A DNA stretch of 64,000 bases from VAZQ01 sp963721005 (GTDB taxonomy: Bacteria > Pseudomonadota > Alphaproteobacteria > Rhizobiales > Xanthobacteraceae): assembly GCA_963721005.1 (NCBI GenBank), contig CAVRHR010000004.1:372001-436000 (forward strand). The letters are read 5' to 3'. Each line of letters starts with the position of its first letter. The stretch's first letter is position 1. Below are positions 18,718 to 28,684 of this stretch, piece after piece. The position numbers and the translations under genes are program-made. Below the pieces are notes generated by a model, which saw nothing but the letters and a program-made list of their open reading frames with translations, did not search any database and was not told the DNA's origin.

Positions 18718-19019
18718 GGGTTCCTCTCGGCTCTGTCCTGCGCCTGCGCGCTGCTTCTACGCCGTTTGCGCCCGATCATGAAGCTGCATCCTGGCGCATT
18801 CCGGGAATGTTGCGCCCGCAACCGAACGCCGCCGCTTGCAATTTCCGCGGCGCGGGCGGTGGCCATGCGGACGAAATTCATCGATAACGATGGAACCGAT
18901 ATGGCGGGGCTTCGTTACCGGTCATCGGGGCACCCGGTCCGAGCCGGGGCTGGAGATTTGCCTCCGCAACCAATTTGCCTCCGCAACCAATGCGTGAGCA
19001 ACCGAGTGAGGGAAAAACC
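18718..19019. other. Divergent promoter region between folE and superoxide dismutase
   Basis: About 300 bases with no supported gene. It should contain the promoters of folE (leftward) and the superoxide dismutase gene (rightward). The right end holds a tandem 17-base duplication, listed separately. No convincing -35/-10 pair stands out. Confidence 0.5.
18957..18990. repeat. Perfect tandem duplication of a 17-base unit upstream of superoxide dismutase
   Basis: The unit TTTGCCTCCGCAACCAA occurs at 18957-18973 and again at 18974-18990 with no mismatch or gap. It ends 29 bases before the ATG of the superoxide dismutase gene, so it lies in the 5' untranslated leader or at the promoter's downstream edge. 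Confidence 0.9.
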
Positions 19020-19646
19020 ATGCCGTTCAGCCTTCCGGAGCTGCCTTATCCGTATGACGCGCTGGCGCCGCACATGTCACGCGAGACGCTCGAATTCCAT
19101 CACGACAAGCACCACAAGGCCTATGTCGATACCGGCAACAAGCTGATGGCCGGGACTGAATGGGAAGGCAAGCCGCTCGAGGAGGTGGTGAAGGGATCGT
19201 TCGGCAAGAACCAGCCCCTCTTCAACAATGCGGGGCAGCATTACAACCACCTGCATTTCTGGAAATGGATGAAGCCGAGCGGCGGCGGCAAGATGCCGGG
19301 CAGCTTGGAGAAGCGCATCGTCGCCGACCTCGGCTCGGTCGACAAGATGAAGGAGGACTTCGTCCAGGCCGGCGTCGGCCAGTTCGGCTCCGGCTGGTGC
19401 TGGCTCGCCGTCCAGGGCGGCAAGATCGTGGTCATGAAGACCCCGAACGGCGAAAACCCGCTGGTGCACGGCGCCCAGCCGATTCTCGGTTGCGACGTGT
19501 GGGAGCACTCCTACTACATCGACTACCGCAACCGGCGGCCCGATTACCTCAAGGCGTTCCTGGAACATCTGGTGAGCTGGGAGCACGTCGCCGCGATGCT
19601 GGAGGATGCCGGCAAAGGCAAGTCCGGCTCGCACATAGCGGCCTGA
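19020..19646 (+). CDS. sodB: Superoxide dismutase, Fe/Mn family
   Basis: A 208-residue cytoplasmic enzyme that dismutates superoxide to oxygen and hydrogen peroxide. Metal ligands are in the expected places: His in LEFHHDKHHKAY (residue 27), His in GQHYNHLHFW (about 78), and Asp and His in GCDVWEHSYYIDY (about 163 and 167). The Q72 region and overall sequence look like the rhizobial iron-type group, though Fe and Mn types cannot be separated safely by eye. No signal peptide. ATG 19020 follows GAGTGAGGGAAA. A small membrane-peptide gene starts 37 bases downstream. Confidence 0.94.
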   Translation: MPFSLPELPYPYDALAPHMSRETLEFHHDKHHKAYVDTGNKLMAGTEWEGKPLEEVVKGSFGKNQPLFNNAGQHYNHLHFWKWMKPSGGGKMPGSLEKRIVADLGSVDKMKEDFVQAGVGQFGSGWCWLAVQGGKIVVMKTPNGENPLVHGAQPILGCDVWEHSYYIDYRNRRPDYLKAFLEHLVSWEHVAAMLEDAGKGKSGSHIAA

Positions 19647-19683
19647 GGCGCGGCTCGAGACCAGGATGAGTAGAGAAGACGAC

Positions 19684-19824
19684 ATGCCGATCGTGAAATC
19701 CGCCGATGACGCCCGCGCCGGCGTCACCGGACAAGGGGTGCGTTACGTGCTGGGATTCGGGCTGGCCGGCGCCATCGCGGCGCTCGTTGTGCTGAGTGTC
19801 TATTTCGGCTTGGGCGGCCACTGA
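19684..19824 (+). CDS. 46-residue single-span membrane protein
   Basis: A short gene encoding MPIVKSADDARAGVTG followed by a hydrophobic span (YVLGFGLAGAIAALVVLSVY) and a GLGGH end. A GTAGAGAAG purine stretch precedes the ATG. Its position 37 bases after the superoxide dismutase stop suggests co-transcription. Similar tiny membrane proteins are seen in Hyphomicrobiales; function is unknown. Codon periodicity and the clean membrane span support it being real. Confidence 0.7.
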   Translation: MPIVKSADDARAGVTGQGVRYVLGFGLAGAIAALVVLSVYFGLGGH

Positions 19825-20080
19825 CGTTCCAATCGTTTGCGTAGGATGGGCAAAATTGCCGAGCACGGGGGGGAGTCGCGCGGCGCCGCGCATTTTTGCC
19901 CACGGGTTGCGCGGCGAGATTCCGCCGCGTGGTCAACGCACCGGGTTCGCCGTGCCCCATAATTCGAGGCTGCGGCGCTGGCGCGTTACCCACCTTACCG
20001 GATATCGCCCACGCTATAGCAGAACGGGGCAAGACATCGACCTGCCTCGCACCGGGAGCGACCGGCTCGCCGCCGCAGCC

Positions 20081-22384
20081 ATGATCCACTCCGTCGTCCT
20101 CCCACCCGGGCTGCGCTGGCGCGCCGGCCCTTTCTGGTCGTGCGCGGCCCTGTTGTTGAGCACGCTGCCCGCGTTCGCTGCCGACAGCCCGCAAAGCGCT
20201 CCGTCCGACGCCATCTTCCTCGCCCAACTGGTCCTGCTGATGCTGGTCGGTCGTCTTTTGGGCGAAGCCATGCAGCGCATCGGCCAGCCTTCGGTGATGG
20301 GGCAGCTGCTCGCCGGAATTTTGCTCGGTCCCTCGCTGCTCGGCTGGCTCTGGCCCGATCTCCAGCATTGGATTTTTCCCGCCGGCAAAGAGCAGAAGAG
20401 CATGATCGATGCCGTCTCCCAGTTCGGCATCCTGCTGCTGCTGCTGCTGACCGGAATGGAGACCGACCTCAAGCTGGTCAGGAAGGTTGGACGCGCCGCC
20501 GCCAGCATCTCGCTGACCGGGGTGGCGGTGCCATTCGGTTGCGGGGTCGCGCTCGGCCTGCTGCTGCCGGAATCGCTGCTGCCGGATCCCGGCAAACGTC
20601 TGCTGACGTCGCTGTTCCTCGGCATCGCCCTGTCGATCTCCTCGATCAAGATCGTGGCCGCGATCGTGCGCGAGATGAACTTTACGCGCCGCAATCTCGG
20701 TCAGGTGATCGTGGCGTCCGCCATCATGGAAGACACCATCGGCTGGATCATCATCGCCATCACCTTCGGGCTCGCCGAGGCCGGCACCATCGATCTGGCC
20801 AATGTCGCCAAGAGCGTGCTCGGAACCGCGGTCTTTCTCATCGCCAGCTTCACGGTCGGGCGCCCGCTGGTGTTTTATGCAATCCGTTTCGCCAACGATA
20901 ATTTCAAAAGCGATTTCCCGGTCATCACCACCATCCTGGTGATCATGGGGGCGATGGCGCTGACCACGCATTTCATCGGCGTCCACACGGTGCTCGGCGC
21001 CTTCACGGCCGGTGTCCTGATCGGCGAGTCGCCCATTCTCACCAAGCATATCGACGAGCAGCTGCGCGGCCTGATCGTGGCGTTCTTCATGCCGGTGTTT
21101 TTCGGCACCGCGGGCCTGAGCGCCGATCTCACCGTGCTCAAGGACCCGCAGCTCCTCATGCTGGCGCTCGGCCTGATCGCGATCGCCAGCATCGGCAAGT
21201 TCGCAGGCGCCTTCGTGGGCGGCAAGATCGGTGGGCTGACGCGCGCCGAGGGGCTGGCGCTCGCATGCGGCATGAACGCGCGCGGCTCGACCGAGGTGAT
21301 CGTCGCCAGCATCGGGCTCGCCATGGGGGCGCTCACGCAGAACCTGTTCACCATGATCGTCACCATGGCGTTCGTCACCACCATGGGGATGCCGCCGATG
21401 CTGCGCTGGAGCCTGGCCCGGGTCCCGCTCGGCAAGGCCGAGAAGGAGCGGCTGGAGCGCGAGGAGTTCGAGGCCAAGGGCTTCGTCTCGAACCTGGAGC
21501 GCTTGCTTCTGGTTGTGGATGAGAGCCCCAACGGCAAGCTCACCTCCCATGTCGCGGGCCTGATCGCGAGCCGCGGTGGCCTGCCCACCACGGTGCTGCC
21601 CAAGGATTTGCCCAAGGGCCTGAGCAAATCCGGCGGCGAGGCGAAGGCCAAGCAGCCCGCCGAGGCGGACAACACAGCGCAGGATACTGCCGCGCAGGCC
21701 TTGGAGACGGCAGCGCGGGAGGTCAAGAAGACGGAGCCGCAGGAGGACGCGCCGGCGCCGGTCCACGTGACGGTGCGCAAGCTCTCCGAGAGCCCGATCG
21801 AGGAAACCATCACCAGCGAGGCCGAGAAGGGCTACGACCTTCTGTTCATCGGGCTGCAGAGCACCAAGTCACGCAGCGGCGCGTTCAATCCGGAGATCGC
21901 CGGCATGGCGCTCGCGTTCGAAGGGCCGCTGGCGATCGTGATGGGGCAGGGCGAGCATCTCAAGCAGCCGGATCGCTGCCGTTTCAACATCCTGGTCCCG
22001 GTCGCCGGCACCGAGGTGTCGCGCCGGGCCGCCGAGGTCGCGGTCACGATCGCACGCGCCTGCGAATGCCCGATGACCGCGCTGTATGTGGCCAATACCG
22101 GGGCCAGTGCGAAGCGCCGCCGCGGCGTGCGCGAGCGCCGCCAGGAGCAGGCGATCTTGAAGGAGATCGTCCAGATGGCGGACCGCTACGACGTGGAGGT
22201 GAAGACCGCGGTGCGCTCCGACGTGGCCCCCGACGCGGCCATCCTGGCGCAAGCCAAGCAGGGCGGCCACGACCTGATCGTCATGGGGGTGCAGCGCCGG
22301 CCCGGGGACAAGCTGTTCTTCGGCGACACCGCCGCCGCCGTGTTCGGGAAATCGCCGGGCTCGGTGCTGTTCCTGTCGAGCTAG
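20081..22384 (+). CDS. CPA2-family cation/proton antiporter with C-terminal universal-stress-like domains
   Basis: A 767-residue membrane protein. A possible signal segment (to AFA, about 34) is followed by a Kef/NapA-type exchanger of about 12 helices (38-450), including GQLLAGILLGPSLLGW, GMETDLKLV and GMNARGSTEVIVASIGLA. From about 480 it becomes soluble, with two universal-stress-like halves (SNLERLLLVVDESPNGKL and RCRFNILVPVAGTEVSRRAAEVA to the end) joined by an Ala/Lys/Glu-rich linker at 510-560. The final segment GHDLIVMGVQRRPGDKLFFGD carries the phosphate-loop-like pattern of universal-stress proteins. It would exchange Na+ or K+ for protons, possibly gated by nucleotide. ATG 20081 is chosen; the frame is open upstream. 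A hairpin repeat follows the stop. Confidence 0.88.
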   Translation: MIHSVVLPPGLRWRAGPFWSCAALLLSTLPAFAADSPQSAPSDAIFLAQLVLLMLVGRLLGEAMQRIGQPSVMGQLLAGILLGPSLLGWLWPDLQHWIFPAGKEQKSMIDAVSQFGILLLLLLTGMETDLKLVRKVGRAAASISLTGVAVPFGCGVALGLLLPESLLPDPGKRLLTSLFLGIALSISSIKIVAAIVREMNFTRRNLGQVIVASAIMEDTIGWIIIAITFGLAEAGTIDLANVAKSVLGTAVFLIASFTVGRPLVFYAIRFANDNFKSDFPVITTILVIMGAMALTTHFIGVHTVLGAFTAGVLIGESPILTKHIDEQLRGLIVAFFMPVFFGTAGLSADLTVLKDPQLLMLALGLIAIASIGKFAGAFVGGKIGGLTRAEGLALACGMNARGSTEVIVASIGLAMGALTQNLFTMIVTMAFVTTMGMPPMLRWSLARVPLGKAEKERLEREEFEAKGFVSNLERLLLVVDESPNGKLTSHVAGLIASRGGLPTTVLPKDLPKGLSKSGGEAKAKQPAEADNTAQDTAAQALETAAREVKKTEPQEDAPAPVHVTVRKLSESPIEETITSEAEKGYDLLFIGLQSTKSRSGAFNPEIAGMALAFEGPLAIVMGQGEHLKQPDRCRFNILVPVAGTEVSRRAAEVAVTIARACECPMTALYVANTGASAKRRRGVRERRQEQAILKEIVQMADRYDVEVKTAVRSDVAPDAAILAQAKQGGHDLIVMGVQRRPGDKLFFGDTAAAVFGKSPGSVLFLSS

Positions 22385-22386
22385 CC

Positions 22387-22437
22387 GATGATCCCGAAAA
22401 GTTGCAGACTTTCCGGATGAGATTGTGCGCACGGCCA
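22387..22437. repeat. Dispersed hairpin repeat, copy 2
   Basis: Same order as the element at 4600: GATGATCCCGAAAAGTTG, then CAGACTTTCCGGAT, then TGTGCGCACGG. The stem is slightly degenerate compared with copy 1. Like copy 1 it begins within a few bases of a stop codon, here that of the antiporter. Confidence 0.75.
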
Positions 22438-22557
22438 AAGAGATCAGAGCGGGAGCGCCCTTCGTCGGGCGGCGGCAGTCCGGCCGCGCTCGTCGTGCCA
22501 GCGGTTTTGGAGAACTACTTGCGGCGGCGATCCTGAGGTGAACCAGGACAACTGACG

Positions 22558-23241
22558 ATGGCTCTATCGTTCAAGCACCGCGCACTGGACTGGTTCTATG
22601 CGGTTTTTCCGAGAGCCGACAAACATCGCGCGGAATTGGATTTCTGGCGGGGGCTTTGCGCCGCTTCGGGCGGGCGCCTATGGAACGGACACTTCGAGCC
22701 GCTTCTGACGACGGTCTACGACCTGGAGCCGAATGACTTCCGCGGCAAGAGGATTCTGGATATCGGATGCGGCCCATGCGGCAGCCTGGAATGGGCCACG
22801 ATGGCCGCGGAACGCGTCGGGCTCGACCCTCTGGCGAAAAAATACCTGAGGCTCGGCGCCGCCAAGCACGCGATGCGTTATGTCGCGGCCCGATCCGAGC
22901 GCATTCCGTTCTCCAACGGATATTTCGACATCGTCTCCTGCTTGAATGCGCTTGATCATGTCGACAGCTTTGAAAAAACCATCGCGGAGATCAAGCGCGT
23001 GACCAGGAAAGGGGGTCTTTTTCTGGTCAGCGTCGAGATCGACCACCTGCCGACGGTCTATGAGCCGCTGGTCATTTCCGAAGGCGACATGGCCAAGCTC
23101 GAGCCGGAGTTTCGGATTGTTTCATCGTTCAAGGTCGGAACGCCGGAGGATCATGATTTACATGGGGCGGTCCTGTGCCGGGAGCCGACCCATCAGGCCG
23201 GAAAACCCGGGGTCTATGTCGCCAGGATGCAGCGACAATGA
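22558..23241 (+). CDS. Class I SAM-dependent methyltransferase
   Basis: A 227-residue cytoplasmic methyltransferase. Motif I is RILDIGCGPCGSLEW (about 65-79), the acidic loop VGLDPLAKKY follows near 87, and post-motif YFDIVSCLNALDHVDSFEK is near 122-140. This matches the Methyltransf_11 type fold; acceptor is unknown. It is the first gene of a glycan region and points towards glycosyltransferases on the opposite strand, so methylation of a polysaccharide or lipid intermediate is likely (inference). Confidence 0.88.
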   Translation: MALSFKHRALDWFYAVFPRADKHRAELDFWRGLCAASGGRLWNGHFEPLLTTVYDLEPNDFRGKRILDIGCGPCGSLEWATMAAERVGLDPLAKKYLRLGAAKHAMRYVAARSERIPFSNGYFDIVSCLNALDHVDSFEKTIAEIKRVTRKGGLFLVSVEIDHLPTVYEPLVISEGDMAKLEPEFRIVSSFKVGTPEDHDLHGAVLCREPTHQAGKPGVYVARMQRQ

Positions 23242-23306
23242 GCCAAATGAAGCAAGCTTGAAAAACTCAAATCGATTCAGGCACACACAACCGCGCCTGA
23301 GCATGT

Positions 23307-24104
23307 TCAGGTCTCACTCATGACTTGATATATGGGTTTGCCGAACCACCTTGCGTGTCGTTTGATGATATCGACCGCTTGCTCGTCGGCGACGCCGTGC
23401 TTGTGCAGTATCTTCTTGAAATTTTCGCCCATAACAGCCGAGTCCTGCAATGTGAGCCGCTCGCCGTCATGGTCTCGGTAATGATAAAGATCTTTCTCCA
23501 CGATAGAAACGGTGGCATTACGCTCCAGCAACGTCCAGATCAGGTCGAAGTCATCTATGCCGGGGTAGTTTCCGATGCTCTCGTCCAGGCCGCCGGCATC
23601 GAGAACGGCTTGCCTGCGAAGCATGAAGAAGTGTCCCAGGTAGCTCGCTCGCTCCTCGAGTGTCGCGATTGAATTGAATTCCTGTAGCGACGGATGCCGG
23701 GACGCGCGCACGTTGATGGAGCCGTCAGGAAAATAAACGACTCTGCCGGTACAGACGATATCCGCTTCGCTCCGCAAGCACTCGGCGACCGTACGCTCGT
23801 CCAGCCAGTCGTCGGATAGCAGCAACCCTATTCGCCCGGAGCTGGCATGCCTGATTCCCTTGTTTATCGCGCCCGGAAAGCTCTCCGGCTTGTCTCTGTC
23901 GAGCACCACGAGATTGGCGAAGTGTCTTTGCAGGCTGCTCAGAATCGTCAAGTTGGATGCCGGTGTCATCTCCGCCCGAACAACCACGACCTCGGTTGTA
24001 ACGCTTTGCAGAAGGGCCGAGCGAACCGCCTCATCAAGCCACTCATCAACCTGACGCCGCAGCGGTACGACAATGGTGGCACTGTAGCTCATCAAGCCGT
24101 CCAT
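23307..24104 (-). CDS. Glycosyltransferase family 2
   Basis: A 265-residue GT-A enzyme that would transfer a sugar from an NDP donor. It opens SATIVVPLRRQVDEWLDEAVRS, followed by the nucleotide-binding VVVVRAEM strand, LLLSDDWLDERT (metal-binding DD, about 96-104) and acceptor-side GIDDFDLIWTLLERN. No membrane spans. ATG 24104 or 24092 may be the start. It is in the same strand as, and 42 bases downstream of, a frameshifted glycosyltransferase gene. Confidence 0.87.
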   Translation of the reverse strand: MDGLMSYSATIVVPLRRQVDEWLDEAVRSALLQSVTTEVVVVRAEMTPASNLTILSSLQRHFANLVVLDRDKPESFPGAINKGIRHASSGRIGLLLSDDWLDERTVAECLRSEADIVCTGRVVYFPDGSINVRASRHPSLQEFNSIATLEERASYLGHFFMLRRQAVLDAGGLDESIGNYPGIDDFDLIWTLLERNATVSIVEKDLYHYRDHDGERLTLQDSAVMGENFKKILHKHGVADEQAVDIIKRHARWFGKPIYQVMSET

Positions 24105-24146
24105 AATCCGTCCAAAAACACGCTGTCGCGGTTCGGGCCCGGAGCC

Positions 24147-25632
24147 CTAAGGCTCGCCTGTAGAAAGAAAAAATTTGTCAATCATAAAGCGTCTCCAATT
24201 CGGGGCATCAGGATGGGCTTTCCGCACGACATCCTCGAAGAAGCGCCGCCACATTGCGGCGCCACTCGCCTGATGATCAGCAATTTGTTTCAGGGTTTCT
24301 TCCGTCAGGCCTCCCCTGGCCACGTCCTCCAAGATCAAAGCGGCCGGCTTCGGATAGTCGGATATTCCTCCGTAAATGTCGAACAGCCTCGGTGAGGTAA
24401 CCCCATAGCCATCGCTAAGCCAATACAAAGGCCGCAACAAGCCGATTTCTTCCGGATCCAAAAACAGGTAGTCCCCCACGGAAAACGTCAAGTGACTTTG
24501 GCACAGGATATCCAACAGCTCGGATTCACCCAGGCGCATCAGTGCGGCACATCTCTTCACGGCGGCTGCGCAGACATATTTTCGGAAATCGGACCGCCAC
24601 ATGAAGTGAATGACGTCAGGACGTGAACTCGATGACCTGGCGGAGCGCTTGCCCGGGCTCGTCGATGGCGTGGGTGTACACGGTGGTCGAAACATGTGTC
24701 GCGGCCAGGTGCCGATCCAGGTTTCGGACAATGCCGTCCGAAGCTGTGCCGGGAGCGTCGACGACGAAAGTCAGATTGACCTTGTCGTGGATAGGTCGCG
24801 GTGCAATTCGCCGAGAAGCTATCATCTCCTTCTGCTGCTTTGTGGTCCACTGCTCCCAGCCGCCGAATAGGTCCTCATCATATTGTGACTTGAGGACATC
24901 GAAACTTCGAGCAATGTGCGGAAAGCTGTACCGCGTCCGCGTCGACGCAACATCCGGATCGTCGACGACCGGCATGTGCCTATGCACGATGGTTACGTTG
25001 TCGAGGCTCCTCACCCGCATCGGTTGGCGGCGGGTGAAGGCCCGGAGCGCCAGCTCAAAGTCTTCAAATCCCACGAAGTAGCGTTCGTCGTAGGGCTCAT
25101 CGAGCAAGAAAGCGCGCCGCATGACGGCCGCGCATCCCGAAAACATGTTTGTCACGGGGACCTCTGGGCCGACCACCTCGAGCCGCAACAGCCAATTCTG
25201 CTCTGTGATTCGGAGCCGATCCATGACGAGGTTCTCGTGGACGTTCAGAATTCTGGGCGAATATCCGTCGATATCCTGTGCACCTTCGACGGCGGAGCTG
25301 ATCAGCCCCACGCCATCCGGGGTATTGAGCACGGTGTCGTTGTCCACGAATAAAACCCAATCCGAGGAACATTCCCGGCTGAGACGGTTTCGGCCTGGGC
25401 CGACGCCGATGTTCTCGCCAAGCGTGATGAATCGGACGTTCGGCCGGTGAATCAACGAATCGGTCAGGAACTCGCGTTGCTCGGCGGCGCTGGCTTGATC
25501 TAAGACGACCACAGATGGTTGAACATGCTCGTTCAAGAAACTCAAGATGCAATCCAAAGTCTGGCGAGCTCTGTTATGGAACAGCACGCCAACGTCGAAA
25601 TTTGCAACCGCGCGCGATTTCGTATCAGGCAT
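24147..25632 (-). CDS. Glycosyltransferase (GT2 domain plus GT4-like N-terminal half), frameshifted
   Basis: About 494 residues when repaired. The N-terminal 270 residues are a GT2 domain: DVGVLFHNRARQTLDCILSF, then NIGVGPGRNRLSR and the metal-binding WVLFVDNDT. After VNLTFVVDAPGTASDGIVRN comes a Rossmann-like segment ending in the GT4-type phrase RPDVIHFMWRSDFRKYV and later SDGYGVTSPRLFDIYG. The first frame hits a stop right after RQVIEFTS near 24620, while the second frame continues smoothly from RPDVIHF, so one extra base (likely a doubled T) is the simplest explanation. The C-terminal half of a full GT4 is missing in either reading. Confidence 0.75.
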
Positions 25633-25691
25633 TTAAGTCACACCGGCCTTGGTATTCCCTCGAGGGCGCAGCTCGGCGACCTCGGCTTGGT

Positions 25692-28684
25692 TCAGCGCGC
25701 AAGGCTCCATAATGCGGATTCGAGCGGTGCCAGGACCCGGTCCCATCGGTAACGTTCCGCAACGGCTGCTCTGCCGTTCTGGCGTATCCGTCGCCAAAAG
25801 TCTGCAGCGCCGAGCAACTGATCTACGCCTTCGGCGAAATCGACGACGCTGTCGCGAACCAAAAGGTCCTCACCGTCCTGTACCGATAAACCCGCACAGC
25901 CGATGCTGGTACTTACGACCGGTAGGCCGAAAGCCATGGAATCGAGGATCTGGCGATTTGCGCCTGATCCGATACGCAGCGGGACGATCGAGACGCTGGC
26001 CGTGGCGGCGACTTCCCTGATATCCCCGGGACCTTCGACCAGTACGACGCCGGGCTGCTGCGCCAGGTCGCGCAGCTCCGATGTCGCACCGCTGCCAGCC
26101 AGCAGGAGCTCGGCCGAAGGTCGACGGCGAACGACGTGCGGCCAGATATCGCGCCAAAAATGCAGGATTCCATCGACGTTCGGGTGATGTCCCAGATTGC
26201 CGAAGAAAATAATGCGGCCGGTGTCCGGTCGTGCGTCCGCGAGCCAAAGCTCGGGATTGGTTCCGTTCTCGACCAGGATGGTCTGGCCGGTCTTGGAGCG
26301 GCGTTGAATTTCGTCGCGGTCCCGCGCGGCAGCGGCCGCCCGCATGGCGAACTGCGGCCAGACCTGATCTTCGAAGTCGTGCATCAATTCTGCTTCGCGC
26401 TGCAGGTTACGGAAGCCTGAGGATATCGGACCAGGGAGGTCGACCTGCGCGGCTTGCATCAGCAGTCGCGATTCGATGTTTTGCACGCCGAGCATGGCCG
26501 GTGCGCTGATCTCGACGCGAAACGGTGCGAGAGAAATTGTGTCGATCAATGCCGCGTCGTAAAGATTGGTTGGGATCGAGCGCAAGGCGTCACGCATCGT
26601 GACGCGCATCCGCGCGCGGACGGGATCGGGCAGGTTTTCGACGCCTGGGAGCTCGGGGCCGCCGGGGGCGGCCGCATAGACCGACCGACAGTAGCGCAGC
26701 AATTCCGGCCGCTCCCGACTTTGCGCACTGGAGCAAAAGGTCGCGAGGGTAAGATCGTGCCGCTGACCGAGGAAGCGAATCATTGCCCACCAGCGCTGCC
26801 GGCAACCCGACGTCGGCGGATAAGGAAAGCTCGGCACCAGCATCAACAGGCGGAGCCGCTCATGCGCTGCAGGAATTGCAAAGCGTCGCGTAAGATCGCG
26901 TTGTCGTGCCGCGACCGTCTGCTCGGTTTCGCGCAGCTCCCGTGCGATGGTCTGGAACGTCAGGGCGAACGATTGCATGTTGATCGTGTTCAGTCGCTCG
27001 TCGAAGGCGCGCCGAAGCGATTCGCCTCCGCGGATCGGATCGGGCGGCGCAACCTCGCAGGCGACGTGCCGGGTGTTGAGGATTTCCGGCAGCACGTCGC
27101 AGCAATAGCCCGCCGCCGCGATCCGCACCGCCAGAGCTTGCCGCTCACAGCCGGCGACCAGACCCGTGGGGTAGCCGCCGACGGCTTCAAAAGCCGTACG
27201 TCGAACGAGAAATACGGGCTTGGGGTCGCCGTTCCCGCCGATGGCATTGACGAGGTCGAGACCGTAGGAGGCGCGGACGGCGGTGGGTGGCGAGGCTCCA
27301 TCATCTTTCACTTGCGACAGGACGTCAGGAGCCGGTACCTCGGTTGACCAGATTTCGAGCAGGTCGTCGCCCGATAGCTCGGCGGCCTCCAGCGCGCGTT
27401 CGACCAGACGCGGCTCGGGTGCGTCGTCCGTGTCGATGAACATCAGGTATTTGCTCGACGCCTGCGCGACCGAAAGGGCGATCGCTCGGGCCTCGCCGCA
27501 CTGCGGTTCATGCCGATGGATCCAGCCGCGCCCGCGGTGGTGTTCCACGAGATGCGCGAAGGCCGTTGCCGATTTGCCCGAGGCGCTGCTATCGACCGCG
27601 ATGACTGAGAAATCGCCGCGCGATTGTCGATCGAGGGCCTGCAGGACACGCGTCGGGTTGTGCGCACGTTCGGAATGCGACAGGCATATGGTCAATGACG
27701 CGTTCGTTGCGTGCACCATGTCTTTTGCGGGCGCGGCGCGATCGTCCGCAACCGCGCGCGCCCGCGTCTCGACCTGGTCGAGCAGCGTCTGAATCGCCGG
27801 AATATCGGAAGACAGCAACCGGGCGGCAGGCGGCGCTACGCCGAGGTTCGCCAGCTGTCGGGAACCAGCCGCGTCGAGGCAGACGATCAAATCACAATGC
27901 GTAAGCACATATCTCTCGCCGAATTGCCGCGCGATGGCACTGGCGCTCAGGTCCGGATCCCGATGTTCCGCCGAAACGTGGTCGAGGACGGCGACGAAAT
28001 ACGGCGCCGCCCTGGGTGAATGGCGGCGCTCGCAGATGGCATGCATCAAAGGGTGGCCTGAGGTCAGCCCGTATACGACGTCGAACTCTCGGAGCTTTGG
28101 TGCGATATGCCGGCTCAGGTCGAGCAGGGGAAAATCCGGCAACCATGGTCGCCCCGGATCGGCTGCATCGATCGCTAGAACATCGACGCCCGCCGCGACC
28201 GGCGGCGGCGCGATGTGGCGCTGCGTGCGCTCCGAGACCCAGATGAGCGTGCAGGGCCGGCCCGCGGCGCCAAGGCTGCTCGCGAGCGTCGCCGCCAGCT
28301 CGCGGGTCGCGATCTCCTCTGTCGCCAGCCCCACAACCGCCGATCTCATGGCGCGTGACTCGTCTTGGGCCGACGGCTTGCCTTGCAACACATCGCGTTG
28401 CTGCCCGCCCACCGCGACCTCGGCGTACAACCGCGCCCATGCATCGACACTGCGGTCGATTGCGAAATGAGTGGCGACGCGCCTGCGACCGAGGTCGCCC
28501 ATGCGACGCCGGACGTCTTCGGTGCGCGCCAATGCAAGTATCGCCTGCCCGAGCCTGGCCGGATCGCTCGGGGGAACCAGGATCCCGGTCTGGCGATCGA
28601 TGATGAGTTCGCTCACCCCGCCCACGGAGGTCGCGACAACGGGCAGATGGGCGCACATTGCCTCGAGGATGTTGTTGGGCAATC
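25692..28684 (-). CDS. Giant multi-domain glycosyltransferase, segment 3 (C-terminal)
   Basis: Last part of a broken gene, about 997 residues. It begins in the middle of a GT4 domain (LPNNILEAMCAHLPVVATSVGGVSELI, the donor-binding helix), then has a Rossmann-like region (about 110-300), a GT2 domain (SLTICLSHSERAHNPTRVLQAL, with DSSA and LMFIDTDD, about 330-600) and a final complete GT4 domain (RLRLLMLVPSFPYPP to the end, with GIIFFGNLGHHPN-type and PLRIGSGANRQILDSMA motifs). No membrane spans are seen. Frame joins segment 2 across one extra base near 28685 (a run of four G where three are expected). Ends 59 bases before a GT2 gene on the same strand. Confidence 0.8.

Noticed and set aside
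19724..21766. Minus-strand open frame of 680 codons opposite the antiporter
   Set aside because: Low-complexity Arg/Asp/Gln/His translation; shadow of the antiporter gene.
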